Shown in pieces: positions 48,537-56,440 of a DNA stretch of 64,000 nt. The position numbers were made by a program, and so were the translations under genes. The DNA comes from Candidatus Krumholzibacteriota bacterium (GTDB lineage: Bacteria > Krumholzibacteriota > Krumholzibacteriia > Krumholzibacteriales > Krumholzibacteriaceae), in NCBI GenBank assembly GCA_030609325.1, contig JAUWCL010000017.1:1-64000 (forward strand), written 5' to 3'. Position 1 is the stretch's first letter. Every line of letters starts with the position of its first letter. The notes below the pieces were generated by a model. It was not told the origin of the DNA, did no database searches, and saw only the letters and a program-made list of their open reading frames with translations.

Positions 48537-50913
48537 TTCTTCTCCCGGCCTTTCTGGCGGATCCCTTCCCGCCGTCGCCTGCGAGCGCTATCGATATCCC
48601 CTTGTCGACGGTATCGATGAAATCGAACCTTATACCCTTCCTGATGGCTGTGGGAATATCATCCAGGTCCTTCCTATTCGAGGCTGGAAGGATCACTTCC
48701 CTAATCCCCGCACTGTGAGCGGCGATCACCTTGTCCCTGATGGCTCCAACGGGCAGCACTTTTCCGGTCAGCGTTATCTCGCCAGTCATCGCAACATCGT
48801 TTCTGATCTTTCTTCCCATTGCGAGCGAGGCGAGCGAGACCGCTATCGCGACCCCCGCGCTCGGGCCGTCCTTGGGAACCGCCCCGGACGGAATATGCAG
48901 GTGAAAATCGGAGTTTTCAAAGAATTTCTCGTCCTCCATCTCTTCTCCGAGGTTTGCGCGGACATAGCTCATCGCCGCCTGGGCCGATTCCTTCATGACA
49001 TCGCCGAGCTGCCCGGTCAGCCTGACGGACCCTGCACCCTTCATGCCGAGGGCCTCCACAAAGAGTATGACTCCTCCGGAGGCGGTCTTCGCCATGCCGG
49101 TCGCAACGCCTTTCTCGGGCCGCGTGAGCATCTGCTGATCCGGATAGTCGGCCGTTCCGAGCCAGGCCTCGAGGTTCCTCGAAGAGACCTTCCACGGTCC
49201 CTTTCCACCCTCGACCATTTTCCTCGCCGCCCTTCTTGTAACGGTGGAGATCTTCCTTTCGAGGTTGCGGACACCGGCTTCCCTCGTGTACCTCTCGACT
49301 ATTATCCTCAGCGCGTCGTCAGTGATGCCGAACTTTCCTGACGGGACGCCGTTTTCCTCGAGTTGCCTCGGAAAGAGATACTTTCTCGCTATCTTTATCT
49401 TCTCGGTAGTGATGTAGCCAGACAGCTCGATCACTTCCATCCTGTCGAGCAGGGCCGGCGGTATCGTATCGCGGATGTTGGCCGTCGCTATGAAAATCAC
49501 CGGCGAGAGGTCGAAGGGAATGTTGACATAGTTGTCCTCGAACGAATCGTTCTGCTGCGGATCGAGGACCTCGAGAAGGGCAGAGGCCGGATCGCCCCTG
49601 AAGTCTTTCCCGAGCTTGTCGATCTCGTCGAGCATGAAAACGGGGTTGTTGCTCCCCGCGTTCCTGATACCCTGGATTATCCTCCCGGGCATGGCACCGA
49701 TATACGTTCTCCGATGCCCCCTTATTTCCGCCTCGTCCCTTATGCCCCCGAGCGAGATCCTCACGAACTTCCTGCCCATCGCCGAGGCGATGCTCATGCC
49801 CAGAGACGTCTTTCCCACCCCCGGCGGACCGGCGAAGCAGAGGATCGAGCCCTTCGAGTCCCTCTTCAGCTTTCTCACGGACAGGTACTCGAGGATCCTC
49901 TCCTTGACCTGCTCGAGACTGTAATGGTCCCTGTTCAAGATGCGCCTGGCCTTCCCGATGTCGAGGGAATCCTTCGTCGGTTCCATCCATGGAAGTTCGA
50001 GGATCCAATCGATATAGGTCCTCGCCACCGTATATTCCGCCGAGCCGGGAGACATCCTCGAAAGCCTCGACCATTCCCTTTCCGCCGCGGTACAGGCCAC
50101 CCCAGGCATCTCCTTCGAATCGATCCTCTCCCTCAGGTCGTCGAGCTCGACCGATGCGTCATCCTCTCCGAGCTCCTTCTGTATGACCTTTATCTGCTGG
50201 CGCAGATAGTACTCGCGCTGCTCCCTGTCCATCTCGTGCCGAACATTCTGCCTGATCTTTTCTCCCATGCGAGCTATCTCGAGCTCGCTGTTCAGCAGGC
50301 CGTACACATGATCGAGCCGTTTGAGGGGATCGAGCATCTCGAGTGCGGCCTGTTTCTCCTCAATGCCGGTGTTGACGTTGGCCGCCACGAGATCTGCCAG
50401 TCTGCCCGGCTCCCTCACACCCGCGATCACACCCTTCAGCTCGTCGGGATAGCTCTCCGAGGCGTCTACGAGCCTGGAAAAGGCGTTTGCGACATTGAGC
50501 ATCATCGCCCGGGATCTCCTCCTGTCACCTTCCCTCTCCTCAAGAGGAGAGACGATCACCCTCATCATCGGCGGATCGTCCGTGAAATTCTTCGCCTCTA
50601 TCCTTGTCAGTCCCTGGCCTATGATCCTTATGTGTCCGTCGGGGAATCTCGCCATCTTCTGGATCAGCATCGCACACCCGGTATGGTATATGCCGTCAGG
50701 CCCGGGCGAGGGCTCCGACGGGTCCTTCTGAGTGAAAACGCCGACGATCTTGACCTCTCCGAGAGCCTCGTCGATGAGGCTGATCAGGTTCCCGTCGGCA
50801 AGGATCAGGGGAACGAGCATGTACGGAAAGACTACGCCGTCGTTTATCGGTATGACGGCGAGCTTTTCGGGTATGTCCCTTACCGGATCGTGCTCTCTCG
50901 CGGATTCGTTCAA
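48523..50913 (-). CDS. lon: ATP-dependent protease Lon
   Basis: A 796-residue LonA protease. The N-terminal substrate-binding domain begins KLAVIPINDGVVFPYMLVPL; the AAA+ part has Walker A AGPPGVGKTS near residue 370 and Walker B VFMLDEIDKLG. The protease domain carries the catalytic Ser in KDGPSAGVAIAV and the catalytic Lys in LPVGAIRDKVIAA. It degrades misfolded and regulatory proteins in the cytoplasm. It follows hsp20 by 33 bases, and both are probably heat-responsive from the promoter at 51422-51450. The C terminus is basic (KGSARKAGRRNAKR). Confidence 0.96.
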   Translation of the reverse strand: MNESAREHDPVRDIPEKLAVIPINDGVVFPYMLVPLILADGNLISLIDEALGEVKIVGVFTQKDPSEPSPGPDGIYHTGCAMLIQKMARFPDGHIRIIGQGLTRIEAKNFTDDPPMMRVIVSPLEEREGDRRRSRAMMLNVANAFSRLVDASESYPDELKGVIAGVREPGRLADLVAANVNTGIEEKQAALEMLDPLKRLDHVYGLLNSELEIARMGEKIRQNVRHEMDREQREYYLRQQIKVIQKELGEDDASVELDDLRERIDSKEMPGVACTAAEREWSRLSRMSPGSAEYTVARTYIDWILELPWMEPTKDSLDIGKARRILNRDHYSLEQVKERILEYLSVRKLKRDSKGSILCFAGPPGVGKTSLGMSIASAMGRKFVRISLGGIRDEAEIRGHRRTYIGAMPGRIIQGIRNAGSNNPVFMLDEIDKLGKDFRGDPASALLEVLDPQQNDSFEDNYVNIPFDLSPVIFIATANIRDTIPPALLDRMEVIELSGYITTEKIKIARKYLFPRQLEENGVPSGKFGITDDALRIIVERYTREAGVRNLERKISTVTRRAARKMVEGGKGPWKVSSRNLEAWLGTADYPDQQMLTRPEKGVATGMAKTASGGVILFVEALGMKGAGSVRLTGQLGDVMKESAQAAMSYVRANLGEEMEDEKFFENSDFHLHIPSGAVPKDGPSAGVAIAVSLASLAMGRKIRNDVAMTGEITLTGKVLPVGAIRDKVIAAHSAGIREVILPASNRKDLDDIPTAIRKGIRFDFIDTVDKGISIALAGDGGKGSARKAGRRNAKR

Positions 50914-50946
50914 TTCATTAACCTCTGCCGTTGGCGGATATGCCCT

Positions 50947-51369
50947 CTATTCTATTTCTACCTTTCGGGCGCGGCTGGAGGGATCGGTCCTGGCGATCCT
51001 GACCTCCAGCATGCCGCGATCGTACCGCGCAGTCGTCTTTTCGTGATCGACGGGAACCGGCAGGTCGATCTCCCTGGCGAATCTTCCGATCTGTACCTCT
51101 ATTTGCTGGTACTGTTTCCTCCCCTCACAGCACGAGCTGCCCCTGACGCCGCCTATCCTCAGCTTGCTGCCGTCAGTCACGATGTTGATCGAGTCGCTGT
51201 CCATACCGGCGATATCGACGATCACGATCACCTCTTCCAGGGTAACGATGACATCCGCCGGCGGTTCCCAGGAAAGATCGGCGGGAAATTTCATCCGGGC
51301 CCCCTCCCCCTCGCGCGAAATGAATATACGGGTCTTCCTTCCGCTTCTGCTTCCACGGTCGTTTTTCAC
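50947..51369 (-). CDS. Small heat-shock protein Hsp20
   Basis: A 140-residue alpha-crystallin-domain chaperone. The core runs from PPADVIVTLEEVIVIVDIAG through RFAREIDLPVPVDHEKTTARY to GMLEVRIART, covering most of the beta-sandwich; the final I-x-I tail motif is not clear. Two starts are possible: GTG at 51369, behind a hairpin that covers an SD-like AAAGG, or ATG at 51294, which has a much stronger site (GAGGGGGAGGGGG) and would give 115 residues. The N-terminal 25 residues of the longer form are basic and unlike the family. It leads the hsp20-lon-LPS run. Confidence 0.88.
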   Translation of the reverse strand: MKNDRGSRSGRKTRIFISREGEGARMKFPADLSWEPPADVIVTLEEVIVIVDIAGMDSDSINIVTDGSKLRIGGVRGSSCCEGRKQYQQIEVQIGRFAREIDLPVPVDHEKTTARYDRGMLEVRIARTDPSSRARKVEIE

Positions 51370-51371
51370 TA

Positions 51372-51386
51372 AAAGGTATTACCTTT
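51372..51386 (-). promoter_or_regulatory. Hairpin over the SD-like site of hsp20 (RNA-thermometer candidate)
   Basis: On the minus strand AAAGGUAAUACCUUU forms a 6-bp stem with a 3-base loop, ending 2 bases before the GTG at 51369. The SD-like AAAGG is in the 5' arm. Position and gene type match known thermometers (ROSE, fourU) in hsp20 leaders; the sequence is not one of those classes as far as I can tell. It matters only if the GTG start is used. Confidence 0.4.
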
Positions 51387-51421
51387 CGGCTTCCGTACGT
51401 TCGGTTATCCAGACGGAGTCG

Positions 51422-51450
51422 AGGATAGAAAAGGCCGGAATCAAAGTCAA
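51422..51450 (-). promoter_or_regulatory. Promoter of hsp20-lon and possibly the LPS-core run
   Basis: On the minus strand TTGACT (51445-51450), 17 bases, then TATCCT (51422-51427). Transcription would start near 51414. No CIRCE- or HAIR-type operator is seen around it. Confidence 0.6.
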
Positions 51451-51468
51451 TTCAAAAGGCTGGATATG

Positions 51469-51510
51469 AAAAGACGGGCTGCCCTCTTACCCCTCAGCGG
51501 GCACCCCGTC
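51469..51510 (-). terminator. Intrinsic terminator after the 51520-51966 lipoprotein gene
   Basis: On the minus strand GACGGG-G-UGCCC and GGGCA-G-CCCGUC form an 11-bp stem with one G-G mismatch and a 14-base loop (51473-51510), followed by four U. It begins 10 bases after the stop codon and separates this gene from the hsp20 promoter. Confidence 0.7.
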
Positions 51511-51519
51511 CCCGGTGTT

Positions 51520-51966
51520 CTATTTCTTGCTCTTGTCAATCGCCGGTTCACCGCCGAAATAGTCGGGCGGCTGTTCGTATCCGACAAGGCTGTAACTGGA
51601 CAGTCTCTTCTCGTCGATATCCCAGTCGTAGAGGATGTTGTCCGCGTCGAAATCAAGCATGTAGACGAGGACCGAGTTTGCTTCCCTGTCCTGGATGTAG
51701 TAGATGAAGCGTCCCTCGTCTTTCATCCTAGAGGTCAGGTAGACGCTCGGCATCCCCCAGGAGGCGATGACCTCGTCCTCGTTCATCCCCCTTACGATCT
51801 CGCCTTCCCGGATGTTCTCCTGGAATGCGCTCTCGGGATGACCCTCGATGTATATCTCCCTGGCATCGATGGAGGTAAGATCCTCCCTCTCGATCTGGGA
51901 AGTACAGGAGCATCCTGAGACGAAGATCAGCAAGGGCACGGCGAAAAGAAGCGGCAGGTATCTCAT
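51520..51966 (-). CDS. Small lipoprotein of unknown function
   Basis: A 148-residue predicted lipoprotein. MRYLPLLFAVPLLIFVSGC is a signal peptide with lipobox (FVSGC, Cys at residue 19). The mature part has a short segment FQENIREGEIVRGMNEDEVI followed by ASWGMPSVYL, which resembles the small SmpA/BamE-like fold in which a helix pair is followed by GxP and strands. That assignment is tentative. The ATG at 51966 follows AAGGAGGGAG; the frame is open upstream but without features. It ends at a clear terminator. Confidence 0.7.
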   Translation of the reverse strand: MRYLPLLFAVPLLIFVSGCSCTSQIEREDLTSIDAREIYIEGHPESAFQENIREGEIVRGMNEDEVIASWGMPSVYLTSRMKDEGRFIYYIQDREANSVLVYMLDFDADNILYDWDIDEKRLSSYSLVGYEQPPDYFGGEPAIDKSKK

Positions 51967-52060
51967 TGCGCTCCCTCCTTGATGTTGGGAGTCTTCCACA
52001 CATGATGCGCCGAAACCGTTTACGGCACATCGACTCCATGACATGGAAGCGATCATCACG

Positions 52061-52092
52061 AAAAAACACCGCGGCCCTCCCGAGCTGCAGTG
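52061..52092 (-). terminator. Terminator-like hairpin after the GT39 gene
   Basis: On the minus strand CACUGC and GCGGUG pair (one G-U) around a 14-base loop, followed by six U (52061-52066). It lies 65-96 bases after the GT39 stop and about 95 bases before the next start codon. It may end GT39 transcripts, or attenuate transcripts from the promoter at 52143-52170, since it lies downstream of both. Confidence 0.45.
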
Positions 52093-52142
52093 CCACTCGA
52101 AAGGACAAAAATCACCCCCTGTCAATCCACCCTTCACTATCA

Positions 52143-52170
52143 AGTATATTCCGCTTTCAGGGAGTGTCAA
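52143..52170 (-). promoter_or_regulatory. Promoter candidate in the 3' end of the GT39 gene
   Basis: On the minus strand a perfect TTGACA (52165-52170) and TATACT (52143-52148) are 16 bases apart. The -35 is within the last codons of GT39. Transcripts would start near 52136 and carry a 170-base leader before the lipoprotein gene. Confidence 0.5.
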
Positions 52171-53686
52171 TGGGGACCGGGAGGACCTCGTAGAGGACAA
52201 GCGAGACCCCGGGCAGGGAATATTCCGCGGAACGGCTCATACCGGTCTCGAGATAATCGGCGATATGACCCTCGGCATCGGTGTCCCACGCCCTGCAGCC
52301 GATCAACCAGACTCTCCTGCGCCCTTCCGTCATCCGGCGGAGTTTCACCCCGATGCCGTCGCGGTCGAGATGCGCGGCGTAGATCGATTCCACGGGACGG
52401 CTTCCGCGGTAATAGTACCGTACCACGGGCTCCATCCCCGGAGCAAATATGACATCGCCGGGAATATCCGCATCCGAGATGATCTCGACTGCGCCCCTGA
52501 TGTCGTCCCTCGCGTACTTGGGCTCGAAGTGATAATGCATCACCGAAAAGAGCATCAGGGCACACAGGGCCGATGCCGCCGCGACCCCGGCGGTCCTGGC
52601 ACGTGGGATCCCGTGTGCGATGATCGCGATGAGCAACGGAAACGCGCACATGAGATACCGCACGTTGAGGACCTTTATCTTGAGGATCGCCGCTGCAGTC
52701 ACGAGTCCGATCGTCGCCGACAACACGCAGATATAGAGGGCTGCCCTGCGTTCCCTGAAAAGCCTGCCCAGACCGGCGACCGCGGCAGCTCCGAACAGTA
52801 ACGCCGCAATGGCTATCTGCAGACCGTGCCTGCCGAGCAGGGAGGGGACCGATGCAACTTCATGGAGTTCCCGGAGATCCGGACCGTACGAGAATCCCAT
52901 GGCGAAGGCGAAAAGGCCGTACGGATATGCCATCAGCACCGACGGGCCGGAGCCCTCCATCCTGTAGACGATCGGGCGACTGGACGCTTCCACAGCCCGT
53001 ATCCTCCCGATGAAGAAAAGCTCCCTGTATATCCATGGAGAGACGATGACAAGCGTCACGAAGGCGGCGAGCGCTCCGTATCTCAGATAGTCCCCCCTGA
53101 GCCTGCCCGTCACCGCCATATACAGGGCGAGTCCGGCGCAGAGGAAGACAGCCATGAAATGCGACAGGCAAGCGAGGCCGAGGACCAGGCCCAGCAGGAG
53201 GCCGGTCCGGAACGAAGGATTCTCGTCGAAGCGGCTGAAAGCGAGCAGGGAAAGAACGATGAACATCGTGAGGAACGAGTAGAACCGCAGCTCCTGGGAA
53301 TAGTAGATGTTGAAAGGGTTGACAGCCATGAGGAGCGCGCCGGCCAGGGCGGTGCTCTCGCCCGATTCGCGCCTGAGCCAGAAGTACATGAGGATCACGG
53401 TCACGACCCCGGCCGTTGCTCCCGGAGCGCGCAGCCAGGCCTCAGAGGAAGATGCCATCGACCAGAAATGCATCGCCAGCGAATAGAGCGGACCGTGAAC
53501 GTCCCACAACAGTTTGACGCCGTAGGAGATCCCTCCTTCCAGCGACGAATATGATCCGATCGTGAGGATCTCGTCGAGCCAGAACGACTGATGACCCAGC
53601 CGGAAGAACCTCAGCACGGCGGCCAGCACGGCGACTGCCGTCAGCGCCGCAAGCTTTCTGTCATATGTCCCTGTATCCTTCATCAT
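52157..53686 (-). CDS. Glycosyltransferase family 39-like membrane protein (ArnT/PMT-like)
   Basis: A 509-residue polytopic membrane protein. The acidic first-loop motif FWLDEILTI near residue 36, the following VHGPLYSL, and the cluster of about 11-12 membrane helices match the PMT/ArnT group (GT-C), which transfer a sugar from a polyprenyl-phosphate carrier in the periplasm, for example to lipid A. The soluble C-terminal part (about 390-509) is shorter than in ArnT. The gene is divergent from the DUF72 gene. Acceptor unknown; lipid A or a protein are possible. Confidence 0.8.
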   Translation of the reverse strand: MMKDTGTYDRKLAALTAVAVLAAVLRFFRLGHQSFWLDEILTIGSYSSLEGGISYGVKLLWDVHGPLYSLAMHFWSMASSSEAWLRAPGATAGVVTVILMYFWLRRESGESTALAGALLMAVNPFNIYYSQELRFYSFLTMFIVLSLLAFSRFDENPSFRTGLLLGLVLGLACLSHFMAVFLCAGLALYMAVTGRLRGDYLRYGALAAFVTLVIVSPWIYRELFFIGRIRAVEASSRPIVYRMEGSGPSVLMAYPYGLFAFAMGFSYGPDLRELHEVASVPSLLGRHGLQIAIAALLFGAAAVAGLGRLFRERRAALYICVLSATIGLVTAAAILKIKVLNVRYLMCAFPLLIAIIAHGIPRARTAGVAAASALCALMLFSVMHYHFEPKYARDDIRGAVEIISDADIPGDVIFAPGMEPVVRYYYRGSRPVESIYAAHLDRDGIGVKLRRMTEGRRRVWLIGCRAWDTDAEGHIADYLETGMSRSAEYSLPGVSLVLYEVLPVPIDTP

Positions 53687-53720
53687 GGTCCTTATACTCC
53701 CGGAGCGCGTTTTTTTCCAG

Positions 53721-53749
53721 TTGAAAACGAATTTATCAGAGTCGATACT
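53721..53749 (+). promoter_or_regulatory. Promoter candidate giving a leaderless DUF72 mRNA
   Basis: TTGAAA (53721-53726), 17 bases, then GATACT (53744-53749). Transcription would begin about 7 bases later, at or next to the ATG at 53756. No SD sequence is present between the -10 and the ATG. Confidence 0.45.
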
Positions 53750-53755
53750 CGATCC

Positions 53756-54655
53756 ATGACGTCAGCAGAGAAAAAGAAACCGACGATCTACATCGGGCCC
53801 GCCGGCTGGTCGTACGCCGACTGGGAAGGGGTTGTCTACCCTTCAGGCACAGGGTATGACAGGCTTCTCTACATTGCGCGCTACTTCAACGTAATCGAGC
53901 TCAACAGCTCTTTCTACCGGACCCCCGGGGAGAAGATGATCTCCAGCTGGCGGGAAAGGCTTTCGACCGTTCCCGGTTTCAGGCTCACCGTCAAGGTCAA
54001 CGGGAAGTTCACGCACGACAGGAAGTACGCACCCGCCGAGCTGAAGGCGTTCGTTGGCCGGTTCTCCCCGCTGCACGAGGCGGGTATCTCGGGACCCTTT
54101 CTCCTCCAGTTCCCCTGGTCTTTCAGGAACACCCCCGAATCGAGAGAATATCTCGAGAGACTGGCTCCCTTCTTCGAGGGCCGTCCGGCTGCTGTCGAGC
54201 TAAGACACGGCTCGTGGGACGACCCCGCCACACTCGACCAGCTGTCGAGTTGCGGCTTCGCGTTCTGCAATATCGACCAGCCGCTGATCGGCGATTCCCT
54301 CCCGCCGTCGTCACACGTGACCGATCCTGACACGGGGTACATCCGTCTCCACGGGAGGAACAGGAAGGACTGGTTCCGCAGCGGCGCGGGCCGTGACGCG
54401 AGGTACGATTATCTCTATTCGCGAGAGGAGATGGATGAATGGTCGACACGTGCCGGCGAGATGATAGGCAGGGTCGGTTCGCTCTTCATTATCACGAACA
54501 ATCATTTCAGGGGTCAGGCGCCGGCCAACGCCCTCCAGTTAAGATCGATTCTCGAGGGAGGAGTGATTGAGGCTCCGGCCTCGCTGATAAGGGCATTCGC
54601 ATCACTGAGGGATTTCGCCTCTCCCCCTCCCGGCGAGGAGGAACTCGGCTTTTAA
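53756..54655 (+). CDS. DUF72 protein (YecE-like)
   Basis: A 299-residue TIM-barrel-like protein. IYIGPAGWSYADWEGVVYP near residue 11 is the DUF72 signature, and NVIELNSSFYR follows as the next conserved strand. Function of DUF72 is unknown; no catalytic site is agreed. The ATG at 53756 is chosen because the protein begins with the conserved region shortly after it; the frame is open for 55 more codons upstream, but that DNA holds the promoter candidate. Convergent with the zinc-ribbon gene, with a 6-base gap. Confidence 0.88.
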   Translation: MTSAEKKKPTIYIGPAGWSYADWEGVVYPSGTGYDRLLYIARYFNVIELNSSFYRTPGEKMISSWRERLSTVPGFRLTVKVNGKFTHDRKYAPAELKAFVGRFSPLHEAGISGPFLLQFPWSFRNTPESREYLERLAPFFEGRPAAVELRHGSWDDPATLDQLSSCGFAFCNIDQPLIGDSLPPSSHVTDPDTGYIRLHGRNRKDWFRSGAGRDARYDYLYSREEMDEWSTRAGEMIGRVGSLFIITNNHFRGQAPANALQLRSILEGGVIEAPASLIRAFASLRDFASPPPGEEELGF

Positions 54656-54661
54656 GACGGG

Positions 54662-55234
54662 CTACCTCGCCAGTATGCCCCAGAGCAGGACGAGCAGAAG
54701 CAGTGCGCAGCAGATTACCAGCATCTTCGGGGATACAAGGCGCCTTTTTCCGCGCGCCTTCATGATCGTATTTTTCTTTTTGCCCCGGGTCTCGACGAGT
54801 GGCGTATGGCAGAACCTGCAGAACCTGTCGCTTTCCTTCAGGGGAAAGCCGCATTTGATGCAGTTCTTTTTTCCGGTGTTGGCGATCACCGGTTCTTCCT
54901 CGGCGATCTCGACCTTGGGCGCCTCTTCGGGATTGTAATCCTCTACCAGACCTACGCCTCCGGCCTCATCGATCAGCCCGAGGGCACCTCTGGCCTTCTC
55001 GGCGGATTTCGTCTCGAGGATAGTCTTCGGAAGGTTGCGAAGCATGAACTTTATCTTGGTAACGGGCGTGCTGGTCAATATCCCGTATTTGATGGCGAAT
55101 GAATCGGTAGTCTCTATCTCTCGCTTTATCCCCTCGAGGACGACCCTGTAGATCGTCTCTCTCGATCTACCGTTTGCCATATCTGCACCATCTTCCGGCG
55201 CGGCGGACCTGTATGCGGAATCGCTTATGGACAT
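54662..55234 (-). CDS. Tail-anchored zinc-ribbon protein
   Basis: A 190-residue protein. An N-terminal helical region holds repeated Thr/Lys segments (GIKREIETTDSFAIKYGILT, TPVTKIKFMLRNLPKTI), then an acidic linker, then a zinc ribbon with two CxxC pairs (CIKCGFPL and CRFCHTPL, about residues 133-155), and a C-terminal transmembrane helix (MLVICCALLLLVLLWGILA). The N-terminal part would stay in the cytoplasm. I do not recognise the family. The ribosome site GGGGG can pair with CCCC upstream (CCCCGAAGGGG), a small SD-sequestering hairpin. Confidence 0.65.
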   Translation of the reverse strand: MSISDSAYRSAAPEDGADMANGRSRETIYRVVLEGIKREIETTDSFAIKYGILTSTPVTKIKFMLRNLPKTILETKSAEKARGALGLIDEAGGVGLVEDYNPEEAPKVEIAEEEPVIANTGKKNCIKCGFPLKESDRFCRFCHTPLVETRGKKKNTIMKARGKRRLVSPKMLVICCALLLLVLLWGILAR

Positions 55235-55307
55235 AATTCCCCCTTCGGGGTTTATTAGAGCATTATCCGTGCCACAGCTAGTCGATCGGAGCGGAGAATC
55301 GGCGGGC

Positions 55308-55338
55308 AAAAAAAAGGGGCGGAAATTCTTCCGGCCCC
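55308..55338 (-). terminator. Intrinsic terminator after the FN3 lipoprotein gene
   Basis: On the minus strand GGGG-C-CGGAA, loop GAAU, UUCCG-CCCC (one bulged C) form a 9-bp stem followed by eight U (55308-55315). It starts 24 bases after the stop codon. Confidence 0.85.
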
Positions 55339-55362
55339 TGATAAGTATTATTCTCAAAACAG

Positions 55363-55752
55363 TTACCGTGTATTGATAACCGCACACTCCTCGCCGGACC
55401 TCCAACCCTCCATCCCGAAGGTATCGACCGCCGACACCCTGTAGCAGTACTCCACGTTGCCGACGAGCTTCGTGTCGACGTATGTCAGGTCGGTCGTCGT
55501 CCCGGCCAGTTCGACCGCGTCGAACGGGGCAAAGTAGTAATAGACCCTGAATTCCTCCAACGCCCCCATACTCTCCATCGGGTAGTTCCACGATATCGTC
55601 GCCTGCTCCGTTCCCGGCGTGACCGTCAGGTCTGCCGGGATCGGCATGGCGTCCACATCGAAGGGCGCGGGTTCCGTCCCGTGGTTGTTCGAGCAGGAGA
55701 CGAGAGCGGCCGCCACGACAACCGTCAATGCCATAATCATCTTCTTCAGCAT
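55363..55752 (-). CDS. Fibronectin type III-like lipoprotein
   Basis: A predicted lipoprotein of about 129 residues. The signal peptide ends in a lipobox (ALVSC, Cys near residue 20). Residues about 45-125 look like one fibronectin type III domain: ATISWNYP, FRVYYYFAP, YVDTKLVGNVEYCYRVSAVD. Three consecutive ATG codons (55758, 55755, 55752) are possible; 55752 has the best spacing (8 bases) from AGGAGG. It follows the DUF5683 gene by about 10 bases. It may be a surface adhesin or a scaffold; no ligand site is visible. Confidence 0.78.
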   Translation of the reverse strand: MLKKMIMALTVVVAAALVSCSNNHGTEPAPFDVDAMPIPADLTVTPGTEQATISWNYPMESMGALEEFRVYYYFAPFDAVELAGTTTDLTYVDTKLVGNVEYCYRVSAVDTFGMEGWRSGEECAVINTR

Positions 55753-55764
55753 CATCATCGCCTC

Positions 55765-56244
55765 CTAGAACGAGAATGTCTTCACGATCATGAAACCGTC
55801 CGGCCTCAGCTCCATCGCGACCGGAGAAACGCTCGCCTCGGGACCGAGCGTGATGTCGAGGATACTCCAGACGTACATGCCGGCCAGTACACCGATTGCG
55901 ATATTACGGTACCTGTAGGTGTCATCGGCCTCATTCCAGCTGTCCGTCATCTGCGAGTAGTACTCGACGGCGTCCCCGATGTAGGTGGCCTGCGCATACC
56001 CCCTCGCTGCTTCCTCGTATGAATCCATGTGCCGGTTGTACTGCAAGGTGAGCCCGCTGATTGCTCCGATCGAGACGAGCGCCGTTCCCATCATCACCGC
56101 GCCCCTCGTATACCGCCCGGTCGAAAACTGCCCCCACCCCGGGAATACAACCGACTTGATCACATCCTCGGTCCTTTCGGCGGTGGAAGCCGCGGACGAC
56201 ATCAGGAGCAGCGCTATGAGCACTGTCACCACGATCTTTCTCAT
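55765..56244 (-). CDS. DUF5683-family membrane protein
   Basis: A 159-residue protein with an N-terminal signal peptide (MRKIVVTVLIALLLMSSAAS). The motif VIKSVVFPGWGQFSTGRYTR near residue 28 (FPGxGQ) is the DUF5683 signature, followed by two hydrophobic segments (GAVMMGTALVSIGAISGLTL and IAIGVLAGMYVWSILDITLG). DUF5683 proteins are common in Bacteroidota-like bacteria and have no known function. The ATG at 56244 follows AAAGGA. It is divergent from the ABC operon and forms a pair with the FN3 lipoprotein gene. Confidence 0.78.
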   Translation of the reverse strand: MRKIVVTVLIALLLMSSAASTAERTEDVIKSVVFPGWGQFSTGRYTRGAVMMGTALVSIGAISGLTLQYNRHMDSYEEAARGYAQATYIGDAVEYYSQMTDSWNEADDTYRYRNIAIGVLAGMYVWSILDITLGPEASVSPVAMELRPDGFMIVKTFSF

Positions 56245-56360
56245 CTGGAATCCTTTCTCAATGTCATTTCGTTTACGGTTCTTATCAGTTCTGTACGAAT
56301 TTCCGGTGAAATTGTTACATCGCCATACTATAACCTCTTGAGGGCTGGAACAATAGCCGA

Positions 56361-56389
56361 TTGACATGTTTCGAGAAAGCACTTAGTTT
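56361..56389 (+). promoter_or_regulatory. Promoter candidate for the Gld-like ABC operon
   Basis: TTGACA (56361-56366), 17 bases, then TAGTTT (56384-56389). Transcription would start near 56396, which excludes the in-frame ATG at 56390 and supports the TTG start at 56441. Confidence 0.5.
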
Positions 56390-56440
56390 ATGGACGCTGC
56401 GCGCAGGCGCGTGCGACCGGCTGAGCCGTGGAGGACGGAT

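Noticed and set aside
49363-51372. A 669-residue open frame antisense to lon and hsp20
   Set aside because: Long antisense frames are expected in GC-rich genes with strong codon bias; lon and hsp20 have clear motifs and the antisense product has none.
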